Source of the DNA: a virus
Length of the DNA stretch: 54,681 nucleotides
Virus record (IMG/VR): IMGVR_UViG_3300028228_000201
Location: 1-54,681 of that record
Reading direction: 5' to 3' (one strand)
A model generated the notes under the pieces. The model was not told the DNA's origin. It saw only the letters and a program-made list of their open reading frames with translations, and did not search any database. A program made the position numbers and the translations under genes. Every line of letters starts with the position of its first letter. The stretch's first letter is position 1. Below, piece after piece: positions 48,206-54,681 of this stretch.

Positions 48206-48223
48206 ATGTTCCACGTGGAACAT
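48206..48223. promoter_or_regulatory. parS-type ParB binding site (perfect palindrome)
   Basis: ATGTTCCACGTGGAACAT is an 18-bp perfect palindrome whose 16-bp core TGTTCCACGTGGAACA fits the bacterial chromosomal parS consensus (TGTTTCACGTGAAACA, with C/G alternatives at the fifth and twelfth positions). It stands alone in the non-coding DNA 36 bases before terL. I see no parA or parB gene in this genome, so host ParB would be the binder. Confidence 0.8.
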
Positions 48224-48258
48224 CATGGAACTGCGTGTCAAAAGTTACAGGGGCCCTT

Positions 48259-49724
48259 ATGAAAAATCACGAAAATCCTGCGGTAGAGGAAAAAAAGTTA
48301 AAGCTTGAACTGCGTTTAGCGCAGCTAGAGAAAAATGAAATATGCCAAAAAAGATTTTTTAAAAATTTGTAAAAACTATGTGGCCCGAGTTCATTGCCGG
48401 GAGACATCATAAGATCATTGCGGATAAGCTCGAAAGAGTCGCGAGCGGCGAGCTAAAGAGATTGATTATTAACATGGCACCGCGGCACACGAAGAGTGAG
48501 TTTGCGTCCTTCCTGTTTCCTGCGTGGATGATGGGCCGTAATCCGAAGATGAAGATCATTCAGGCGACACACACGACTGAGTTGGCAGTTAACTTTGGAC
48601 GTAAGACAAAGAACCTTTTGGAGACGGACGAGTACAAAGAAGTTTTCACTGGGGTAAAGTTAGCGTCGGACAGTAAGGCCTCGGGCCGTTGGGATACGAG
48701 CGCGGGCGGTATGTATTATGCCGTGGGCGTCGGATCAAACTTAGCGGGCCGTGGTGGTGATTTAATTATTATTGATGATCCTCACTCGGAGCAGACAGCG
48801 ATGTCGGCGGCAGGCTTTGACGATGCGTGGGACTGGTACACAGGTGGCCCTAGACAGCGTTTACAACCGGGCGGGTCAATAGTTATTGTTCAAACTAGAT
48901 GGTCTGAGAAGGACATGACGGGGCAACTGCTTCGATCTATGGCAAAAGACCCTTTGGCGGATCAATGGGAGGTTGTGGAACTTCCTGCGATATTTGAGGA
49001 CGGGACTCCGTGCTGGCCTGAGTATTGGAGTCTTGAAGATTTGACCGCGGTCCGCGCATCAATACCTCCGAGCAAGTGGAACGCTCAGTATCAGCAAAAT
49101 CCTACGGGTGAAGAAAACGCTATCATTAAGCGTGAGTGGTGGCGTATATGGGAAAAGGAGAAGGTTCCCCAGTTGGAGTTTGTGATTCAGAGTTACGATA
49201 CGGCTTTTTCTAAGAAACAGACGGCGGATTATTCTGCGATTACGACGTGGGGGGTATTTTATCCCAATGAAGGTGGTAGTGGTCCAAATTTAATTTTGTT
49301 GGATAGTGTGAAAGGGCGTTGGGATTTTCCGGAGTTGAAGGAGAAAGCATTAGAGCTTTATAATTTTTGGGAACCTGATACAGTAATAATAGAAGCAAAA
49401 GCGAGTGGAACGCCATTGACGCAAGAATTACGTGCGCAGGGTATACCTGTTGTTAATTTTACGCCGAGTCGTGGTAATGACAAGGTAACGAGGGTTCACA
49501 GTGTGTCACCTTTGTTTGAAGCTGGCATGGTCTGGGTCCCGGATGAGACTTGGGCTGACGAATTAGTAGAAGAGGTTGCGGCTTTCCCGAACGGAGAGTT
49601 TGACGACTTGGTAGATAGTATGACACAAGCCCTTATGCGGTATCGTCAAGGTAATTTTGTGCGTCTTCCAACTGATGACTGGGAAGATGACGAAAACTCT
49701 GCTAAAGTGAGTGTGTATTATTAA
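48259..49724 (+). CDS. terL: Terminase large subunit (N-terminus shifted by two one-base insertions)
   Basis: The packaging motor and nuclease. From ATG 48378 it is open for 448 residues; ATG 48259 opens a frame (LKLELRLAQLEKNEICQK) that supplies the N-terminus if the A6 run near 48347-48352 is A5 and the A5 run 48361-48365 is A4, giving EICQKDFLKFVKTMWPEF. ATPase: NMAPRHTKSEFASF (Walker A-like), GRGGDLIIIDDPHSE (Walker B), IVIVQTRW (C motif). Nuclease: YDTAFSKKQTADYSA, VIIEAKASGTPL, GEFDDLVDSMTQAL. It follows the parS site. Confidence 0.95.
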
Positions 49725-49746
49725 CCCTATGATGGAAGGTCTGCGT

Positions 49747-50550
49747 ATGAACCAAACTGCGGTGAACCTTGGAGCAGGCGGCTTTGTCTCGTATTTCGAG
49801 GACGGAGGTGCTGCTGTCATTTTAGACTCGTCCATGGAAAATAATCAAGAGTTTTCTGAGGAACCTGCCTATGTTGAGCAAGGTGTTGGATCGTTTATCG
49901 CAGATCAATTTTTTTCTGATCCTCCAGAAGGCACGGAAGGCCTCCCTTTACCTCTTAATGCCTCTACTCAAGACGACATACGAAGTTCTGGTCGCACAAA
50001 TTCAGAAAATCGAGATGTATATTATCCGGAAGGGCAAACTTTTTTTGAAACGCTTGCGGACGATTATAACTACCCTACTGAAGAATTGTCTGATGGTGTC
50101 TACGGTATTGATCCTGTGGATGGTGCAACGCGCCATCAACGTCCGCGTCGCGATATGCCGACTCCTCAAGAACTGGAAGATGTAAGAGCGCACATGCTGG
50201 GTTCGGCCATCACGGCCCGCGGCTATGGGCCCGAGACATCTAGGAAAGTCGGCAATGTTAATGAAATGTTCTTTGGTAATCGCGCTCATGCGACCATGGA
50301 CAAGCGGAACAATGCGGTAGGAATCAATCTTTTTAAGAAAGCTGGCATAGATGCAAGTACGCCGCAACTTACAGAAATGGTAGACAAACGCATCTTTGAA
50401 CAGTTAAATGTAATTCTAGGTAGGAAACCGGAGGAACAGGGTCCCCCGACTGACAAGCCGCGATGGAGTGAGAATTTCAGGAGTCCCGCAGATGGGCCTG
50501 ACTTATACTTCCCTCGTGACAACTCAGGTTATTTCTTACCGGATCATTAG
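49747..50550 (+). CDS. Virion-associated protein with GG-box, between terL and portal
   Basis: A 267-residue protein from ATG 49747, which has GGAAGG 7 bases upstream; GTG 49711 and ATG 49729 are longer options. It starts with the GG-box GGFVSYFEDGG (residues 11-21), then an acidic disordered stretch, ETLADDYNYPTEELSDG, a helical core (PQELEDVRAHMLGSAITARGYG, NEMFFGNRAHATMDKRNNAVGINLFKK in parts) and a polar tail. Location suggests a head or internal protein. The function is unknown. Confidence 0.7.
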   Translation: MNQTAVNLGAGGFVSYFEDGGAAVILDSSMENNQEFSEEPAYVEQGVGSFIADQFFSDPPEGTEGLPLPLNASTQDDIRSSGRTNSENRDVYYPEGQTFFETLADDYNYPTEELSDGVYGIDPVDGATRHQRPRRDMPTPQELEDVRAHMLGSAITARGYGPETSRKVGNVNEMFFGNRAHATMDKRNNAVGINLFKKAGIDASTPQLTEMVDKRIFEQLNVILGRKPEEQGPPTDKPRWSENFRSPADGPDLYFPRDNSGYFLPDH

Positions 50551-50558
50551 GAGCGTTT

Positions 50559-53012
50559 ATGGCTAACGGAAAAACAAATGCGGGTTTGATGGACAGAAAC
50601 ATTCCATCTCAAATGAACATGGATGACATGTCTGCTGAGATTGAACTGGAACTTCCCGACTCACAAAACGACGTTATGGCTATGATTAGGGCCGAAGATG
50701 TCGGGGCTATTGAAATCACACCAGAAGATGACGGTGGGGTTATCATTGATTTTGACCCGAGCGATCAACGGGGCGAGAACCAAGAATTTGATGCAAACCT
50801 CGCGGAAGAGATTCCGGACCGTGAGCTGGGGCGCATATCCTCTGAGCTGCTGGGCGAGTTTGATGCTAACAAAGCCAGTCGTCAAGATTGGGAAGAAGCG
50901 TATTCCAATGGCCTTGAGCTGTTGGGCTTTAACTACGAAGAGCGCACACAGCCTTTCCGTGGAGCCTCCGGTGTAACGCATCCTTTATTAGCAGAAGCTG
51001 CCACACAGTTCCAAGCACAAGCCTTTAACGAATTACTGCCTCCTTCGGGCCCTGTCCGCACGGTAGTGATGGGTAAGAGCACTACTAAGAAAGCACAGCA
51101 AGCGCAGCGCGTTCAGTCGTTCATGAACTACTACATTACGAATGTTATGGAAGAATACACTCCAGACATGGATCAAATGTTGTTCTTTTTGCCGTTAGCG
51201 GGCTCTACTTTTAAGAAAACATATTACGATGAGACGCTTGATAGAGCTGTCTCTAAGTTCGTTCCTGCGGAGAACCTAGTTGTTCCGTATGAGACTGCGG
51301 ACCTTGCTTCATGTCCTAACATTACACAAGTCGTTCGCATGTCGTTAAACGATTTGCGTAAGCGACAGGTAGCGGGACTGTACTTAGATGTTGAAGTAAT
51401 TCCCTCACAGAAAGAAATGACGTCACTTTCGGGTGAAATGGACCGTCTTGATGGTATGGACGCCAATCAGATCGATTATGACTGCACTATTTTAGAGTGT
51501 CATGTTGATTTGGACCTAGAAGGCTACGAAGATATTGACGAAGAAGGCGAGTTTACAGGCATTAAAATCCCTTATATCGTTACTATTTCCGAGGACAACG
51601 GGCAGATTCTGTCTATCCGTCGTAACTATCTTGAAGCGGATATCCTACGGAAGAAGATCAGTTATTTCACACACTACAAGTTTTTACCCGGCTTCGGCTT
51701 TTACGGTCTAGGCTTGATACATACTATTGGTGGTTTGTCCCGGACAGCGACTTCTGCGCTTCGACAGTTGATTGATGCAGGTACGCTTTCTAACCTTCCG
51801 GCTGGCTTCAAGGCCCGCGGACTACGGATCAGGGATGACGATGAACCTTTACAACCCGGTGAGTTCCGAGATGTGGACGCCCCCGGTGGTGCTATTCGCG
51901 ACAGCTTAATGCCTTTACCCTTTAAGGGTCCCGACCAAACATTGTTCCAACTACTTGGTTTTGTGGTAGATGCGGCACAACGCTTTGCTACGATCACTGA
52001 TCTTAAAGTAGGTGATGGTAATCAAGGTGCTGCGGTTGGTACGACCATGGCTATGATGGAGCAGGGCGCACGTGTAATGAGCGCGGTCCATAAACGTTTA
52101 CATTATGCTATGCGTCAGGAATTTAAGATTCTTGCACGAGTGATGTCTGAAAGTTTGCCCCAAGAGTATCCGTACTCTGTTCCGGGCGGCGATGAAACGA
52201 TCATGCGTGAGGACTTTGATGACCGTGTTGACGTTGTTCCGGTTAGTAACCCTAATGTATTTAGTCAAGCACAGCGTATTATGCTTGCTCAAACTAAGAT
52301 GCAGCTCGCGACTCAAGCGCCAGAAATACATAATATTCACGAAGTTTACCGTGATATGTACGAAGCGTTGGGCGTTACCGACATAGATCGCATAATGAAG
52401 TCTGTGCCTGCGGAAGAGCCAACACCTATTGATCCCGCACAAGAAAACATTAACTCTTTGGACATGCTTCCGCTTAAAGCCTTTGAAGGTCAAGATCACG
52501 AGGCGCATATTAAAGCGCACTTGGTTTTTGGAACAAGTCCTATTGTTGGTGGTATGCCTCCGGTAGCGATGACGCTTCAGAAGCATGTTATGGAACATGT
52601 GCAGATTGCAGCGAAGGAACAAGCAGCCGTTGCTTACTTGCAGCAGGTTCAGCAATCCGGTGGTCAACCAGCAGACGAAGAGCAGATGCTTGAAGTCGAG
52701 CGTATGACTGCGCAGTTTATTGCAGAAGGCCTCCAAGGCGTGAAAGACCTGTCTGGTGAGATGTCTGGTGCAGGTGCACCTGATCCTCTGGTAGAATTGA
52801 AGCAACAAGAAATTCAGGTTAAGGCTGAAGGCGATGCTGCCGACAACGAGATTGACCAAGCCAAGCTTCAGTTAGACGCGCAGAACCAAGAGATGCGGTC
52901 TGAGCAATTTGGTGAACGGATTGCGGCTCAAGAACGTCAAACATCGGCTCGAATACAAGCTGCAATGGATAGAGAAATATTGAAACAACAAAATAATCGA
53001 GGAGATTCATAA
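50559..53012 (+). CDS. Portal protein
   Basis: An 817-residue portal, the 12-fold DNA channel at the head vertex. Order: acidic N-terminus, SRQDWEEAYSNGLELLGFNYEERTQPF with GASGVTHPLLAEAATQFQAQA (N-terminal wing), FMNYYITNVMEEYTPDMDQMLFFLPLAGSTFKKTYYD in two pieces (clip region near), NLVVPYETADLASCPNITQV, a stem with FLPGFGFYGLGLIHTIGGLSRTATSALRQLIDAG, and a long C-terminal coiled coil (QEMRSEQFGERIAAQERQTS). It matches large portals of HMO-2011-like and related podoviruses. It stops exactly at the start of the next gene. Confidence 0.93.
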   Translation: MANGKTNAGLMDRNIPSQMNMDDMSAEIELELPDSQNDVMAMIRAEDVGAIEITPEDDGGVIIDFDPSDQRGENQEFDANLAEEIPDRELGRISSELLGEFDANKASRQDWEEAYSNGLELLGFNYEERTQPFRGASGVTHPLLAEAATQFQAQAFNELLPPSGPVRTVVMGKSTTKKAQQAQRVQSFMNYYITNVMEEYTPDMDQMLFFLPLAGSTFKKTYYDETLDRAVSKFVPAENLVVPYETADLASCPNITQVVRMSLNDLRKRQVAGLYLDVEVIPSQKEMTSLSGEMDRLDGMDANQIDYDCTILECHVDLDLEGYEDIDEEGEFTGIKIPYIVTISEDNGQILSIRRNYLEADILRKKISYFTHYKFLPGFGFYGLGLIHTIGGLSRTATSALRQLIDAGTLSNLPAGFKARGLRIRDDDEPLQPGEFRDVDAPGGAIRDSLMPLPFKGPDQTLFQLLGFVVDAAQRFATITDLKVGDGNQGAAVGTTMAMMEQGARVMSAVHKRLHYAMRQEFKILARVMSESLPQEYPYSVPGGDETIMREDFDDRVDVVPVSNPNVFSQAQRIMLAQTKMQLATQAPEIHNIHEVYRDMYEALGVTDIDRIMKSVPAEEPTPIDPAQENINSLDMLPLKAFEGQDHEAHIKAHLVFGTSPIVGGMPPVAMTLQKHVMEHVQIAAKEQAAVAYLQQVQQSGGQPADEEQMLEVERMTAQFIAEGLQGVKDLSGEMSGAGAPDPLVELKQQEIQVKAEGDAADNEIDQAKLQLDAQNQEMRSEQFGERIAAQERQTSARIQAAMDREILKQQNNRGDS

Positions 53013-53230
53013 TGAAAAATCGAAAAATAAAAGTAAACGGGTCTGCCCCGAGCAACCCACCTAAAGCTGTTGGTTATGCCGACATTAAAGGTCAAGGCCG
53101 TGTTCCTTACGGTAAGACTGCGCCCGCCCCTGTGGCAGGTGGCCTTACAGATTTTGCTAACACCCCACGTAAGATGAAGACTCGTGGAACAGGTGCGGCG
53201 ATCAAAGGCTTGGACTTCATGGGTTACTAA
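53012..53230 (+). CDS. Small basic protein after portal
   Basis: A 72-residue protein: KNRKIKVNGSAPSNPPKAVGY, then GRVPYGKTAPAPVAGGLTDFA and the end RGTGAAIKGLDFMGY. The pattern RG.GAA.KG..F is common in short basic proteins of marine podoviruses beside portal genes. GGAGA precedes it; ATG overlaps the portal stop. Probably a minor virion protein. Confidence 0.7.
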   Translation: MKNRKIKVNGSAPSNPPKAVGYADIKGQGRVPYGKTAPAPVAGGLTDFANTPRKMKTRGTGAAIKGLDFMGY

Positions 53231-53231
53231 G

Positions 53232-53390
53232 ATGCCGGTGCATAAGGGCAAAGAAAACAAGTCGGTCGTCAGAAATGTGGGGACCGATACAATTAAAACT
53301 AAGCGTAAGGTGATAAAGAACCCTAACGGTGGTGCTATTAAGAAGTTTAGTCCTATAGCTAGGCCGCAGCGTTTTGAAGGAGTATTCTAA
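53232..53390 (+). CDS. Small basic protein, unknown
   Basis: A 52-residue protein (MPVHKGKENKSVVRNVGTD, then KRKVIKNPNGGAIKKFSPIA). It starts one base after the previous stop; the longer in-frame start at 53184 lies inside that gene. TAATG joins it to the following gene. Basic and possibly DNA-associated. Confidence 0.65.
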   Translation: MPVHKGKENKSVVRNVGTDTIKTKRKVIKNPNGGAIKKFSPIARPQRFEGVF

Positions 53391-54681
53391 TGGCAGGCTT
53401 TGGTGGATTTAACTTTAAACTTCCGGAGGATTTCCAACTCCCCCCCAAAATTTTCCAAGTTCCGGGGGGGATGGTTAATCCTGCTCCTGTCCTTTACCGC
53501 CAATGCCTGCTCCGGTTGCACCGATGCCGATGCCAATGCCGGGAATAGGTGGTGAGGGCGGAGGTTTCAAACCTACCCCGGCTCCAATGCCCGCTCCTTA
53601 CGATGATTCGGGTAATGGTGTACCTGTTCCGCCTCGGGTTGCCCCGATGCCGCAACCAATGCCTGCTCCGGAACCTACGCCTCCTCAAACATTTGATCCC
53701 GGCTTTGGCGTTGAACCCGGCGGTGCAAGTCCTGCCTTCCAAGGCATGGGCGGCGGTGGCTTCGGAAATATTGACCTGTCAAATATTGACCTGTCAAACA
53801 TTCCCGGTTACACACCTGAACCCGGCGGTATTGAAAGCCTAGCGCCTACCACACCTATGACCGCAGAGTTTGTAGCGCCTACTGGTGGAATACCTATGCC
53901 CGGCGGCGGCACTTTTGATCCCGGAATGGGTGGAGAAGGTGGCGCGGGCAATTATTTTGATGGCACTTTTGATCCCGGAATGGGTGGAGAAACAGGGCCG
54001 GGCAGAAGAGATAACCCTCCCCCAAACTTTACCCCCGGACTAACAAACGGTGGTCCCGGCGGTAGTGGACCCGGATTTACTTTTACCGATCCAAACCCTG
54101 CGGAGTCCGGCGGAACGACACCTGACACAAGCAACGGTCTGACACCCGCACAACAAGCAAGTATAGATGCCTTTAACGAGCAATACCCCAACGGATTTGA
54201 CCCGTTTAGCGGTGGTGGCTTTGATCCCGGTATTGGCGGCGAAGGTGGTGCTGGTAGTGGACCCGGAATGGGTAACGGTCCCGGATATACCACGGGCGGC
54301 ACTGATGCGTCCGGTAACGGAAATGGACCCGGTGGACCCGGTGGACCCGGTGGACCCGGTGGACCCGGAAACAATACGAACCCTGCAACGGGTAGCGGAA
54401 ATGATGACGAAGAAGGTTCAGGCAACCCGTATCCGTTTATTCCGCCCGGAACAGATACTAGCGGTATGACGCCAGAGACTTTGGCGGGCCTGAATAGTTT
54501 CTACGAGCAGTACCCCAACGGGCTAGGATTTGACCCGTTTAGTCCGGGGTTCGACTTTAACTTTACTCCCGGCGGCACTACCGGAACCACGACTCCCGTA
54601 GTACCTGTTGACCCTGTTGATAACCTTGGCGGTAACGAATCCCGATCCGGATACCGGGACCTATGCACCGCGAGTAGCGCA
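53390..54681 (+). CDS. Collagen-like Gly/Pro-rich virion protein, 5' part (continues at 1-244)
   Basis: ATG 53390 starts MAGFGGFNFKLPEDFQLPPK; near 53489 one C is missing (GTCCTT for GTCCCTT), after which the open frame (from 53491) reads PLPPMPAPVAPMPMPMPGIGG and stays open to the window end. Features: Pro/Met/Ala repeats, twin GTFDPGMGGE blocks, a collagen-like (GGP)4 stretch at 54329-54366, two copies of a motif with (I/L)..F.EQYPNG and FDPFS (54160-54210 and 54497-54543), then PVVPVDPVDNLGGN into the junction. Total about 510 residues. A flexible fibre or head-surface protein is inferred. Confidence 0.75.
54571..54681. repeat. Right copy of terminal overlap (circular closure)
   Basis: This is the second copy of the terminal repeat at bases 1-113. 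Joining the ends makes one gene run from 53390 through the junction to 244. The short length and read-end style indels suggest an assembler overlap, not a physical direct terminal repeat. Confidence 0.93.

Noticed and set aside
52098-52859. 253-codon minus-strand frame inside the portal gene
   Set aside because: It is the antisense of a well-supported portal gene, with Cys/His/Arg-rich composition and no ribosome site.
53952-54425. 157-codon minus-strand Pro/Gly frame
   Set aside because: It is the antisense of the collagen-like gene; Gly-Pro codons read as Pro-Gly on the other strand.

Overview
The window is one nearly complete, circularly closing genome of a tailed double-stranded DNA phage of podovirus type. 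Its first 113 bases repeat its last 111 bases with four single-base indels, so the contig is a linearised circle (circularly permuted or terminally redundant). It encodes both terminase subunits, portal, scaffold, HK97-type capsid protein, connector proteins, a tail fibre with an S74 chaperone domain, giant internal proteins, a 3TM holin and an M15 endolysin. Replication is served by a family A DNA polymerase, an AEP-type primase, SF1 and SNF2 helicases and an SSB-like protein. I see no integrase, no lysogeny repressor, no RNA polymerase gene and no tRNA. Gene content and order resemble marine phages of alphaproteobacteria, especially the SAR116 phage HMO-2011 group. That placement is an inference from memory; no search was run.

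Layout, following the circle. 48.26-53.4 kb: terL, a virion-associated protein, portal and two small basic proteins. 53.39 kb through the junction to 0.24 kb: a Gly/Pro-rich collagen-like protein. 0.3-1.65 kb: lysis genes. 1.7-5.4 kb: GroES-like protein, scaffold, decoration-like proteins and major capsid protein, closed by a strong terminator at 5.45 kb. 5.6-16.5 kb: small virion proteins, connectors, a 22-residue-repeat protein, the tail fibre and a neck/tail protein. 16.5-29.7 kb: very large internal or ejection proteins, one with an exact 11/18-residue repeat ladder. 29.7-29.95 kb: a small basic protein. 29.95-31.4 kb: the only minus-strand gene, an SNF2 helicase. 31.5-38.8 kb: replication operon reading away from it, starting at a 41-bp dyad that carries back-to-back promoters. 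38.8-42.4 kb: many small genes separated by sigma70-like promoters. 42.6-44.1 kb: terS and a nuclease. 44.2-47.6 kb: DUF932, DUF7227-like and unknown genes bounded by terminators. 47.6-48.26 kb: a non-coding island of GC-rich repeats ending in a perfect bacterial parS-type palindrome just before terL.

Most genes overlap by a few bases or abut, with Shine-Dalgarno sequences, so translation is probably coupled along rightward operons. Middle genes appear to use host sigma70-type promoters, several sharing a TTGACATGT or TGGACATGT -35 box.

Caution on sequence quality: at least six genes (holin, the 14-16 kb tail gene, the 22-25 kb and 25-29 kb internal protein genes, terL and the collagen-like gene) are split by single-base changes, nearly all in homopolymers, and a one-base correction restores a continuous protein. 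This looks like long-read consensus error rather than biology. Split genes are noted in their entries.
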